Assembly: GCA_033032865.1 (NCBI GenBank)
Contig: JAWHQI010000065.1
Location: 3,410,001-3,474,000 of the forward strand
DNA: 64,000 nt
Origin: Dactylorhiza incarnata
Lineage: Eukaryota; Streptophyta; Magnoliopsida; Asparagales; Orchidaceae
Direction of reading: 5' to 3'
Shown: piece after piece, positions 1 to 10,805 of the stretch
Layout of the letters: the number at the start of each line of letters is the position of its first letter
Position numbering within the stretch: the stretch's first letter is position 1
Program-made: the position numbers and the translations under genes
The notes under the pieces: generated by a model
Databases searched by the model: none
What the model saw: only the letters and a program-made list of their open reading frames with translations
Told to the model about the DNA's origin: nothing

Positions 1-440
1 AGTTCATAAAGCACTCTTTAAGTATCATTGCATACTTGTTGCTAAAATATGTACTAGGTTTTATAACTGTTGTACCCACCTGAAGCCATTGGGACTAGGG
101 GTGTTCAGTTAGCTTGTTGTTCAGGATTAACTTGTGAGTAGGTCGGATGATGAATAAGCAAAACAGACATAATAGTTATGTTCGATTCATATGAACCGAA
201 TACAAATAGAGCCTCATTATATAGTGTTTGGCTTATTAATAGCTTATCAAGGAAACATGTATGCATGTATCCGCGTAAATCAAGCCGAACAATAGAATTG
301 AATTTCTAATCTCCAATGCCAATTCCCGAAAGCTATTTCCATCCAATCGGCTTGATTTACGTGGATATTGACTTTTATGTGAAAACCCATGACTTTGACT
401 TTGAACTAAAAAATCAAATCGCGAATTCTTACTTCCACCC
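1..440. other. Unassigned AT-rich DNA left of the minisatellite
   Basis: No exon, RNA gene or complete transposon was recognised. It lies upstream of the SAWADEE-type exons and could be intron or 5' flank of that gene. The words around 300-350 resemble those around 1070-1110 (AATTCC-rich, ending near GACCC), which hints that the minisatellite between them may sit inside an old degenerate element, but no clean terminal repeats could be drawn. Confidence 0.4.
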
Positions 441-454
441 ATGAGTTTTCCGCA

Positions 455-862
455 TAATCGAGTGTTTTCGACCGGGCGCGCGTTTTCATGTGTTTTTCGC
501 CCGGGTGCGCTTTTTCGCCCGGGCAAAGCTATTTTCGCGCGGTCGCGCATTTTCCTACTGGGCGCGTGTTTTCTGTCGGGAGTGCGTTTTTCGCCCGAGC
601 GGGCATTTTTCGCCCGAGCAGGCATTTTTCGCCAAGGATGGCGTGTTTTCACACAGGCGGGCGTTATTTTGCCCGTACGTGTGTTTTTCGGCCCGGGCAG
701 ACATTTTTTGCCTGAGTGGGTCTTTTTCGCGCGGGCGGTTGTATTTCACGCTGGCGGACGTATTTCGCGCGGCAGGCGTATTTCATGCGGGGAAGCGTTT
801 TTTCGCCCGGGCGCTCGTTCTTCGGTCGGGCGTGCGTTGTTTCGCCCGGGCGCGCGTCTTAA
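455..862. repeat. GC-rich degenerate minisatellite with CGCCCGGGCG core
   Basis: About twenty degenerate units of roughly 18-22 bp alternate a T-rich half (TTTTT or TATTT) with a GC-rich half built on CGCCCGGGCG, a perfect 10-bp palindrome, or variants such as CGCCCGAGCG and CGCGCGGGCG. Composition shifts abruptly from the AT-rich flanks at both ends. The unit length lets several reading frames stay open on both strands, so the apparent ORFs here are by-products of the repeat, not genes. Confidence 0.85.
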
Positions 863-2909
863 AACATCTTTTGCAACTTAATTCGTTCGGCACTGACTCA
901 CGTTTTGGAATTTTATAAAATTATTGTATAATGTCAATTACAACCGAACAGTTTTTGTGCCTTAATTCTAATTCTGTTGACTGAATTCAATCATGCAGCC
1001 GGACAACATAATTGGAATTCTGTATAAAGCCAATTCCTGCAGATATTGATTTTCGTCGAAATGCAATTCTAGAAAGCCGATTCTAGAAAGTCAATTCCAT
1101 TCAAACGAACTGACCCAATTCTGTTAAAAAGCTTATATTCTTTGTTTATTCAGTATTTTTTGAGCCCAAATAGTTAGGATAAGGCTATTGATGATGATGA
1201 TGATGATTTGAATGCTTAATAAAATTTTGATTACGTGTTTTATTTAGGAAACTTTTCAATTGTTCTCGAGCATGAGCATGACAAACAATAACAATCCAAG
1301 CTTATATAAACTTACCATATTGAAGATGATTCCAACAAGAACAATGATGAACTTAGAGAATCGAACACGGACATTGATTATTAAAGTGAATCGAAATGGA
1401 GATTGATTAGCAAAGTAAATTGAACACAAATAGTCCTTTGTTCATTTATATCGACTCATTCACACCCTTAATATGGACAAAAAAGTATCTTATATTTTAA
1501 ATTGAACTGCAAAACATTTATAGCTCTTCAGATTGTTGAAATTATGTGGTGCACCCATCTTGTAGAGAATAAACTTTCTTTGTAATCTTGGGAAAGTAAT
1601 TAGCCATTTGTTTTGGAAAAGAATATTTTGTGGCATGATCTCTATTTCCCCTCAAAATCTTGTCCTGGAGATTGATGTTCTGAACAATCATTACATTTTT
1701 AATGTTTTGAAAATATATCTTATATTTTTTTATTTGTGATATTGATGTTTTTTGTGTGGTTTCTAGAGATGTGCTAAAATCATCTTTATTTGACTGAGTT
1801 TGGTAAGGCAGGAGTGGCTCTTATTTTTTCATAGTTTCAAAAAGAGAAATAATCCGAAAGCTACCACTGGTGTGGGATTTAAGAGGGATTGACGTGCAGA
1901 TTTTCACATTTATCGAGAAACCACTTTTTAACTCGAACCTGTGACTTCTGGTTCACAATGGAATCAACCTTACAGCTCTTATTCTGTTATTATATTCAGG
2001 TTAATCTACTTTATGACAATTTGATTGTGACATTATAATTTGATCCTAGCTAGTGTTTGAAGGTAGAACATATAATAGAAGATAAATATAGTGGAAAATG
2101 ACTTCTTGTTTTATGCATATAAATTCTGTGCTTGCGGGAGCTCTCCATTCCTATCTTAGACTTGGGCTTTGGACTGTTGTCAAATGATTTTGTTCTTACT
2201 GTGGATATCATTGGGCTCGACCATGTCGCTTGGTTAGAGTTATTTGCGGTACATGAATTGTTTTCGCCTTCTTTCTAGTATTGGTTGACTCTATATATCT
2301 GACCATCGTTGCTATTTCAATCATTTTATTTATTATCTCTTTAAAAATATTAAATAGATTGTATATTAGTGGTTTTTATACATATTCATTGATTTTGTTG
2401 TATTGTTTTTTGAAATTGATTAGTCATCTACAACATTTCTGGTCCCTAGCTCAAGTAAGATTGAATTTTGATGTTAGATTGACCTCCGTTCATAAAACAT
2501 CAAAATGAATAAAATAATCCAAACTCGCGCTATAATTGGGATAAAGCTATCAGTTTACAAAAATATATCATTTTAATTGTAAATCTCTAGGATACTTGCG
2601 AGCCCTAAATGGATACTAATCCAAATAGCTAGGTCAGGGCATCTAGGGCCTGCATTGGAGAATAGAGTCTCTAATGAAAATAGATACTGTTCTTAGGATT
2701 GTATAAAGGGACACTGAGTTCCACAGAAATAACCACTTAAATCAGAATATTCTCCTAAGAAAACTAAAACTGGTTGTATTATTTTTGTGAACCTTCCAAT
2801 CATAGAGCTTTTCATAATCAATATAGAGCTATATTATTCTCTTTTGTCTTTTTTTTATGACAGCAGTCTACAGTAATGCTTTTACTATAACTAGACATTG
2901 TTTCCGTAG
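863..2909. other. Intron or upstream flank, no exon recognised
   Basis: AT-rich sequence leading to the splice acceptor at 2907-2909. The exon expected to precede the first visible SAWADEE exon (the aromatic WYDV-type segment) was looked for and not found, so this is most simply the 3' part of a long intron. Nothing else, apart from a short GATGAT run near 1190-1208, could be supported. Confidence 0.5.
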
Positions 2910-5423
2910 GAAGTTCGTGTGAGGTTTGATGGGTTTGGTCCTGATGAAGATGAGTGGGTTAATGTGAGGAAAGCTGTCCGCGAGCGCTCTGTGCCAATGG
3001 AGTCTTCTGAATGCTGGAAGCTTAAAGAAGGAGATCTTCTTCTCTGTTTTCGAGTATGTAATATTAGCAACTGAATGCCATGAACCACATCACAGTGTAT
3101 CATATCCATTCTGTTCAACTTGATTTTTTTCTTTCCATAGGAGAAAGATGAAGCAGCAAACTACTTTGATGCACATGTTGCAGGAATTGAGAGAAAGATG
3201 CATGATATAAGAGGCTGTAGGTGTATCTTCTTGATGCGATACAGTCATGATCAGAACGAGGTAAATAGTTTAACATTGTTGCTAAAGAACTTTCTTCTTG
3301 CTTGCTATCAAGTTTATTACAGAGGTGGCTAGGTAGTAGTAGTCCCTTCAGGAATAAAATTCCTAATTTCTTACACCTCATCATGGTGGGAAGGCTAAAC
3401 GTATCCTTCTGACACGAGGCTTGGTGTGCATCTTCATACAGGCCAAATCTACTCTTTTGATGCATTAAATTTGCACCAAGCTACATGTCAAAAAGAATTC
3501 CTCATAGGGTTTTTACCCCATTCTCAATAATGTTACCCCAATTATTTGGGGTCTGCTTTAGGAAACCCTATTTTCCACACGTTCATGGTTTCCGCCTAAG
3601 GTGTAAAATGTAGAAAACAGATATCAATTTTTGACAACTTTCATCCATGTTATTTTGGGTCTACCTCTTCTCATGCTTATAAGGTGCTCAATGATCTTAC
3701 CCTCCGAACTGTGAAAGTGTCGTTGTCCCAGTGACACGGTCTTTTCATTCATACTGTGAAATTTCTTCAACCCTTCTACTGAGGTTGTGAACCTGCCTTA
3801 TTAAACGGTTTTATGGTTCTATGTGCCAACAAATGCACCACGGATCATGCGCCCATCTAATTAATACAAGTTCCACAATGTAAAATTTTCCCTTAATAAG
3901 CACACCCGATCCTTTGAAATCTATAGCCTTAAATCATGGCTAATAAATTTCGTATCCTGTCACCTGCTTTCGTGAAATTTGTAGGATGATCCGACAACTT
4001 TAATATTTTTCGGGGACTGCCATTCGACAGCTTTTTCCCGAGATCCAGAGATTGGATCGACAAACTGTCATCGCCATAAACCTTTGATCAATGAGAAGAA
4101 GCTTCTATGAAATTTTTAGGACGATCTAACGACATTCATTTGACGACGAGACGACCGCCACTACCGGTTATCCTAGTCAACATTTTTTGCGAAATGAATC
4201 GACCTCAACAAATTGTAAGAATATTAATCGGGTCGCATGAAATATATTTAACATTTAAACTGAGAAATCATCATTTATTAATTCGGAAAATGTCTTATAT
4301 ATATTCATGCATACGAACCGTGGCTGGCTGGAATTATCCAATTCTTATATAAATCATAAAAAGTTTGCTTAAGTTCAAGATGAATTTCATGAAATTCATT
4401 TTGAGTTCCAATTCCCATCGTTTGAGCGTGGAAACGAACAACAAAATTTGAATTGAACCTTCAATTCCAATTTTAAGTTTCCAATACCGTCCAAACAAAC
4501 GGACCCTTGTTTTTTTCTCTATCCTTATTCTAAGTTCTTGTCTCTCACTAAAAATCTAGACTAATGACCAATTCGATCGACTCTTCTCATAATCTCATAT
4601 TGAGAAGTGTCAATTTCAACTCTTCCATGAACTAAAAAGGACCTTATTGATGTGATACGATCATGATCAGACAGCCAAGTAGTTTTATGTCTGCTGCTAT
4701 AAAACTTTCTTTCTTGCTACCAGATTTAAAAAAAAAAATTGGCTTTAGCTTGATCATGTTGGGGGAGACGTGGCTTGATCATACTTGGGGAGTTGCAGCC
4801 TTCTGACACGTGGCTTGGTGTGTCTCGATTCACCAAATCCATGAACTAAAAAGGACCAAGTATCCTCATTTGATCCATTAAGAATCATGCCTAGGCACTT
4901 GTCAAAAGAAATTCCTCCTATCCATGGTGCATCGGTTGAGGTGTTGCCGTGTGACCTTGAGGTCACGGGTTCGAGTCCTGGAAGCAGCTTCTTGCAAAAA
5001 TGCAGGGTAAGGTTTGCCTACATTTCACACTTGTGGTGGAACCCTTCCCCGGACCCTCGTTGCGCGGGGATGCTCTGTGGCACCGGGCTGCCTTTTTTAT
5101 TCTCAATGTCTACCCATCATTCATATTTACATGCCTGTCAATTTTGTTTCTTTATCCCAATTATTTGGCATCGATAGTCTTTTTTAATCCTGAGATGTTA
5201 AACCTACATTACATAAATAATCTTCATCCATGTTACCTTGAGTTTCCCCCTCCTGATACCTAATCCTTTGAACCCTAAACTCTATTTACTTGTCTATTAA
5301 ATATTTCTATTAAGCATCAGGAGCAATAGCCAATTTGAGCTGCTTCTCGCTATCTTTCTAACACATTTTTTGTTTTAATTCCAGGAGCGAGTTCATCTGA
5401 GCCGCTTGTGCCGCAGACCGTGA
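2910..5423 (+). CDS. SAWADEE-domain protein, SHH1/SHH2 type; three 3'-terminal exons
   Basis: Exons lie at 2910-3053, 3141-3260 and 5385-5423 (stop TGA 5421-5423), all joined in phase 0 by GT-AG introns of 87 bp and 2,124 bp. The first exon reads [10 protein letters not shown], then DEWVNVR and [13 protein letters not shown]. The second has YFDAHV, then HDIRGCRC and MRYSHDQNE. The last ends RLCRRP. This is the C-terminal half of a SAWADEE domain, the tandem-Tudor-like fold that reads histone H3 methylation; the HX4CXC cluster matches its zinc-binding residues. In Arabidopsis, SHH1 recruits Pol IV for 24-nt siRNA production in RNA-directed DNA methylation. The N-terminal homeodomain and the first half of the domain are not in the window. 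SHH1 versus SHH2 cannot be decided. Exon assignment is firm; function in this plant is inferred from the family. Confidence 0.85.
3226..3700 (+). repeat. Source copy of an intragenic duplication (exon 3' end plus intron start)
   Basis: This stretch spans the last 35 bases of the second visible exon, its splice donor and the first part of the following intron. A diverged second copy lies at about 4645-5270. Shared landmarks in the same order are TGATCAGA, GAACTTTCTT/AAACTTTCTT, CCTTCTGACACG, GGCTTGGTGTG, TGTCAAAA then AATTCCTC, CCCAATTATTTGG, and CATCCATGTTA. The copies differ by many substitutions and indels, so the duplication is old. Confidence 0.75.
3701..4644 (+). other. Intron sequence with nothing recognised
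   Basis: This is the middle of the long last intron of the SAWADEE-type gene. No coding similarity, RNA gene or complete transposon was seen. The stretch 4390-4505 is rich in AATTCC words and ends GTCCAAACAAACGGACCC, which looks like the decayed end of a small transposon, but no matching second end was found. Confidence 0.45.
4645..5270 (+). repeat. Second, diverged copy of the intragenic duplication, split by a SINE
   Basis: It is homologous in the same order to 3226-3700. It begins near TTGATGTGATACGATCATGA, the counterpart of the exon end TTGATGCGATACAGTCATGA; here the splice donor GAGGTAAATAG is replaced by CAGCCAAGTAG, so it cannot act as an exon copy. Similarity runs up to AATTCCTCC near 4918 and resumes after about 5100 at CCCAATTATTTGG. 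The gap between is an Au SINE, which therefore inserted after the duplication. Confidence 0.7.
4924..5099 (+). mobile_element. Au-family SINE
   Basis: A tRNA-derived short interspersed element of about 176 bp. The Pol III B box GGTTCGAGTCC is at 4968-4978, followed by the family hallmark CTTGCAAAAATGCAGGGTAA, then CCCTTCCCCGGACCCT, CACCGGGCTGCC and a terminal T run. These blocks are diagnostic of the Au SINEs found across flowering plants. No clear target-site duplication was seen, and the element interrupts the second copy of the intron duplication. It has no coding capacity and would have moved with LINE machinery. Confidence 0.9.
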
Positions 5424-5690
5424 CGTCCTTCTAATTGTATGCCTTGCTAAGCGGGTTTGTAGACCTACTTGTTCATTTCTCTTTGTATTAGCTTCGTCTT
5501 TGACGGGAAAAAAGATTGAGCGCCTAGCTTAGATTAGTCGGTTAGAGTAGCCTCCACCTCAAGCTGAGATGAGGGATACCTGTGTTGGTTGCTTTCTGCT
5601 GTTTGCAGAGTACCCATTTATGAAATTCAATTATTATCTGGATCATGCTTATATAATATGGTCTAATGATTTATATATTGTTTTAGAGAA
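5424..5690 (+). other. Probable 3' UTR of the SAWADEE-type gene
   Basis: This is the sequence immediately after the TGA stop. It has moderate GC content and no open frame or repeat, as expected for a 3' UTR. The polyadenylation site cannot be fixed; AT-rich candidates begin near 5620. Confidence 0.5.
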
Positions 5691-5846
5691 TGAGGCTCTT
5701 TTTCGAAAGAAAATTTTGGGTCCGCCATAATAGAAATGCACTTTTTTGTAGCAGGCAGTGGGTCCTCCGGTGCACAGTAAAGCCCCACAGCCTGGTGCAT
5801 TTCTATTGGTCCCGGACCCAAGACTTTGTTCAAATGCGCCCCTTGA
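5691..5846. mobile_element. Fold-back MITE-like element downstream of the gene
   Basis: Two arms of about 50 bp face each other. The left arm (about 5691-5741) ends TAGAAATGCAC; the right arm (about 5795-5845) begins GTGCATTTCTA; both also contain GGGTCCG/CGGACCC in mirrored position. The loop of about 50 bp has no coding content. Arms are imperfect and no target-site duplication could be settled, so the superfamily is open (hAT- or Mutator-derived MITE are possible). Confidence 0.65.
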
Positions 5847-6232
5847 TTTTTCGCAGAATTTGTTCAAATAATATCGTTATGACGCAAGATTTCATCTGTC
5901 TATTTCATTATTCATTTCATAGATTTCTTCCACTTGCCTGCATGTATAATGACAATTTATCCAGGGTGCTACTCTTTACTTTTGGATTTTTGGGGGTAAT
6001 TAAAAAATTATTTAATTATTAATGTTGGTCGTGACAAAATTAGGATTTTAACTTTGCCCTGACACTAAGCAAAAAAAAAAAATCAAAATATTATGATTAG
6101 ATTAATGTTGCAATACTTTTTTTAACTAAATATAACTTTTTCGATCTTGTCTGGTCAATTGCTTTGGTCAACTAGAATGCAGTTTGGGTCTTCACATTAA
6201 ACATTAAATAATATATGATATTTTCAAAAGTA
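5847..6232. other. AT-rich spacer, nothing recognised
   Basis: Between the fold-back element and the microsatellite. No ORF with coding character, no RNA gene and no repeat beyond short A or T runs was seen. Confidence 0.5.
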
Positions 6233-6733
<501 letters not shown>

Positions 6734-6918
6734 ATATATAATTAAATGTCGAGATTTTTATTAAATGATAATTTATTTTCTCATTAAAAACTATTTTACT
6801 AGCATGTTAGCTGATGTGTAAGAGAAGTTCAATATAGTGATTATACATGGCTGCAAATTTGTGGAAAACAAAGTATTATAGATTTTTACCTAGATCTTTG
6901 AATCATTTTCAATTCACA

Positions 6919-7115
6919 CTCCGTTTGATGCGGCGGTTGTGTTTGTGAACGCGGTGGTTATGAACTGTCGGAATGTCCGACTTCACCTAAGGAAATTAAT
7001 TCAATTTTATGGTCAAAGTAGTTTTTTCCTTGCCAAATATACATTCTATGATGGTTTATATTCTATGACGGCATTTTGTCTAAATATAGGAGCGAAGACG
7101 TCGTGCCAAACGGAG
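6919..7115. mobile_element. Small TIR element (MITE-like)
   Basis: It starts CTCCGTTTGATGCGGCG (6919-6935) and ends CGTCGTGCCAAACGGAG (7099-7115), an imperfect 17-bp terminal inverted repeat enclosing AT-rich non-coding DNA. A target-site duplication was not established. The CTCCGTTTG end is of the kind common among plant MITEs. Confidence 0.55.
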
Positions 7116-7124
7116 CCTCAGATG

Positions 7125-8403
7125 TAGGCTACTTCAAATGGAAATAATGAAGATGGAATTAAGCATTTTTGTAAAGCTCAAGAGGGAGGGCCAGAAAAGT
7201 ATCATTTCTAATTTGATGATAACCAATGAAAATATTTGAATAGCACTAAATGGGTTATTAACTTCATGGTATAAGCTTTGATGCACTTAGCCAAGGCTAA
7301 TTAGTATGGCCAGAGGGAGCATATCATAGTAGTAAAAACTAAAAATATTTTAATCATGGGATCTATGTAAAAAATTAGGATTGTCATTTTATGAGAAATT
7401 GGAGCATCGCCAAAATTTCATGAAAATTGTAGATGGAAAGATCTAAATTGTGTTTTTTGAGGGGAGTTCAACTTCACATTCGTATTTAATTTCATTGAAC
7501 GATGAGAAGAAATTTCACTATTAAAGATTTTTAGGTCTTATGAACAAAAAAAATCTATATTATTTCCATGATAATCAGACTCAGACATGTTCCCGGTGTG
7601 TCCATGCATAGTTCCACTCGAGCATGTATATGAAACTTAGTTTTTTCATTTGACGTGCCTTTTAAAATATATGTATGTACGAGTCTCATGAAGCGAGTAC
7701 AGTGCAGATGATAGGAATGACTGATGACCAAATGACAACTGTACGGAGGCTTGCATGACCACCACAATGTTCTTTTTTACTTAAAATACAAATTACTTTT
7801 CATTGTAGCTTGTTATCTATTTCTTGATATTTCAAATCATGTTTATTATACCTCAAAAGTTTAATGAAGTCGCTTGTGCAAAACTCAAACATCTTCAAAT
7901 CAAGCTTATAAATCTTTATATTTTGTGCTAAAAAGATGTTTTCTTTTCAAAAACAAAATGCTTGATCTAGTTTTCGCTGTGTTGTACTATTATGCTCAAT
8001 CATAATTCTTTTTTTTCAATAAGTAGTATCCAACAAGTTGTATGTGACATCATATTTCACCTTTATATAGGGCAAACTAACACATATATATCACTCGCTC
8101 CTACCCTCTTTTGCTAATAACACTTATTGATATCCAATAAGCGGGAGAATTAATTGAAGAAATCTAATACTTTATGGAAAGTATAATATAGCACCACAAA
8201 TGTTTAAAGGAAGCATCTATGTAGGGGGCATTCATTGAGGGGGAGTACACACTTCTAAGAATTCGAGCACAATTATGTACTCAGTCCACACCACTCAAAA
8301 ACCCGGTTTATCACGATTATCACTTACCACACTTTTCTATAAACACAACTCTAAAATAATTGATTTCTTCTTAGAAGATTTGTTATTATCAAAAGAGTGA
8401 ATT
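7125..8403 (+). mobile_element. Copia element A: 3' internal non-coding region, copy 1
   Basis: Non-coding DNA that leads into an LTR. Near its right end it carries the G-rich words TAGGGGGCATTCATTGAGGG and GGGGGAGT and finishes with TTATCAAAAGAGTGAATT, the position of the polypurine tract in related elements B and C. A near-identical block is at 20538-21800, and both begin abruptly at TAGGCTACTTCAAATG. No protein similarity was seen. It is the 3' end of an A-type element whose upstream part is missing. Confidence 0.7.
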
Positions 8404-9680
8404 TGTTCGAACACGCGTTCCGCATCTCTTGGTTTGAGAATAACAAATCTCATTATGTATTTGATCACGTTTATCTTGTGTTTATAGTGTGCAGGTTGTT
8501 AGAACATGTGTTCCGCATCTCTTTGTTTGAGAATAATAAATCTCACGATGTATTTGATCTTGCTTGTAGTGTGTTTATAATGTGCATAAACTATAGGTAC
8601 AATATCCCTATGAATAGAATGCTGAATGAAGATGATTCTCTGGAAAGAGAACTAACGCCCAACGTTAGAGTTAACGTTCGCGTTAACTTATCGTCGAGAA
8701 GGAATATCGACGAGAAGGGATGTCGACGTGAAGGGAATTGCGTCTAGAAGGGAAATCGTCGTGAAGCTAACGCGAGCGTTAAGAGCTAACACGAGCGTTA
8801 AGCCATGTTCTTACCCGTTTCTGCCACGACTTCGACGGTTGCGCTGTTTCAGCCACGATCATACACGATCAACTAATGCTGGCGATTTAAGGAAGCGACC
8901 CTCTCATTCCGAATTACGAATGCTGAAATTCTTCAATCTTTCGTGAGAGCCTTTATCCCTAAGTTCAGGAGCTGATCCAAGTCCATTTTTGAAGATCAAG
9001 TTTTAGAATGAGATTTCAAAAGGTCAAATTTCAAGGAGAACACAAACTACACCTCCGATGATGTTCATGTCGTTTCTTCATCATCTCCTTCAGAGCTCTT
9101 CAATATAGGGAGTTTTTCGTTTCAGATTTTACGTTGTATTTTTTTTATTTTTTATTTGTGACAATGGTGAATTCGCCGCGATTGCTGGTGACTAGGCCTT
9201 ACATGGTTTAGGTGGAATCCGCCGCCGTGTGTGGCGACTAGGTCTAGGTGTTGATCTAGGGGGAGGCTAGATGCCGTATTTTGGGTAAGATAGACTATAG
9301 CCAACCGGTTCTTGGGAGAAGGACCAGTGAAGAATCAAAAAGTGAGTTTATTCATGTCACCTCTATTTCAAGCGTTATTGAAATTATTATCTTTATAATT
9401 ATCATTTGAAATAAAATCATTGTGTACATCCTCTCTAAATTTCTAGAATTTCTAGAATTTTATTTCATTAAAGGATTTTTCATGAGATTTCACTTTGGCA
9501 CTGTTTTCGAGAAGTTTTATTTTTGAGAGCTAACGTCCAGCGTTAACACTAACGCCGGCGTTAGCAAAGAACCCAAAAAACTCCTGTTTATGCAAATATT
9601 CCAAAAAGTTCTCAGTTTTCACATAAAATCGTAAAATCCTTATTCACCCTCTCCCTCTAAGGGCGTCATAAGATCCAACA
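8404..9680 (+). mobile_element. LTR of copia element A
   Basis: It starts TGTTCGAACA and ends AGATCCAACA, the TG...CA termini of a copia LTR. The first 94 bp are tandemly repeated (second copy from 8498). The middle carries paired dyads such as AACGCGAGCGTT (8770-8800) and CGTCGAGAAGG words. A TATA-like ATTTAAGG lies at 8886. R/U5 contains GGCGACTAGGTCTAGG and CCAACCGGTTC, matching the LTRs of C and B. It is flanked by a 3' internal region on the left and by PBS plus gag on the right. Confidence 0.8.
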
Positions 9681-9699
9681 CTTGATATCAGAGGAGGTT
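9681..9699 (+). promoter_or_regulatory. Primer binding site of copia element A
   Basis: CTTGATATCAGAGGAGGTT directly follows the LTR. It corresponds to the copia-type site TTGGTATCAGAGC that pairs with the 3' end of initiator tRNA-Met, with two changes. Its position one base after the LTR end supports the LTR boundary. Confidence 0.75.
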
Positions 9700-9707
9700 A
9701 TTCCAAA

Positions 9708-10805
9708 ATGGTTTCACATCCAGGAATAATGGTGCACCATAATCATGTTTTTCTTGAGGGTCAAGGGATTAGTAGACCACCTCTATTCACCGGTACCGAT
9801 TACAATTATTGGAAATCAAGAATGCGTTGTTTTTAATTACTTTAGATAATGATGTTTGAGGTATGGTAGAAGAATGCTACTCTCCACCAACGTTTGTTGC
9901 TGGAGAAGTTATTATGGCAAAATCGAAAGACAAATGAGATGATAACGATAAGTTGAGATGTAAGAATAACGCTAAAACTATGAACGCTTTATTTTGTGCT
10001 TCAGATAGAACGAAATTTAATCGAACTTGTGCTTGCGAATATGCTTACGATATATGAAATTTATTAGAAATTACTCATGAAGATACTTCGCAGGTCAGGG
10101 ATTCAAAACTAATCCAACTAGAATCCGAATACGAGAAATTTTCGATGGATGCAGATGAAGACATAGATTCAATGTACACAAGGTTCACCAAGATCGTCAA
10201 TGGCTCAAATGTGCTTGGAAAGATGTTCTCCAACAACGACTTGGTGAGAAAAATTCTTAGGTCTCTACCTCCAAAGTTCAATCCAAAGGTGATGGTAATT
10301 TCAAAGTCGCACGATTTAAAGAAGCTCAAATTGAGAGCCTCATTGGGAATATCAAAACCCATGAGGTTCAACTAAAAATTCAACATCAAGAGTACAATAT
10401 GGAGCCAAAGAAGAAGGCATTGACATTGAAATTAAAGAAAGAGATTGATAATGATGTTGATGTTGATGAAGAGGACGAAGAGAGCCTTTTTGTAAAGAAG
10501 TTCAAAAGATTCATGAAGAATCCAGAAAAGAGAAACACCTTGCGGAAATACTTCATCAAGAAGGGATCTTCATCAAAGAAAGGAAAAGGTAGTGATGACG
10601 ACAATGAAGAACGACCACCACCAGAGTGTTACCATTGTAGAAAGACCTGACACATCCAGAGTCAATGCCCGAAATATCTGAAAGAGCAAAAAGAAAAGAG
10701 GCACAAGGGCAAGGAGAAAAAGAAGGTACTAAAGGCGGCTACATGGGATTACTCCTCCTCCGAGGGTTCAAGCGGCTCATCATCTAGCGATGAAGAAGAG
10801 GCATT
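9708..10805 (+). pseudogene. Copia gag of element A (broken)
   Basis: The start ATG at 9708 gives a copia gag N-terminus (…PPLFTGTDYNYW…), followed by frameshifts and stops. The core resumes at about 10090-10370 (YEKF, DSMYTRFTKIVN, LVRKILRSLPPKFNPK), the UBN2-type gag domain. It continues with an acidic/basic linker and a zinc knuckle near 10624 (ECYHCRKT, stop in place of Gly, then HIQSQCPK). It is close to the gag of element C. The reading frame ends where element B begins at 10806; protease, integrase and RT of A are absent from the window. Confidence 0.85.

Noticed and set aside
441..918. Several overlapping open frames of 64-146 codons on both strands
   Set aside because: They are translations of the GC-rich minisatellite; composition is repeat-driven and frames overlap on both strands.
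4924..5000. Possible tRNA gene
   Set aside because: B box and tRNA-like head belong to the Au SINE; no cloverleaf with anticodon arm could be completed.
4754..5263. ORFs around the Au SINE
   Set aside because: Cross the SINE and duplicated intron; no coding similarity.
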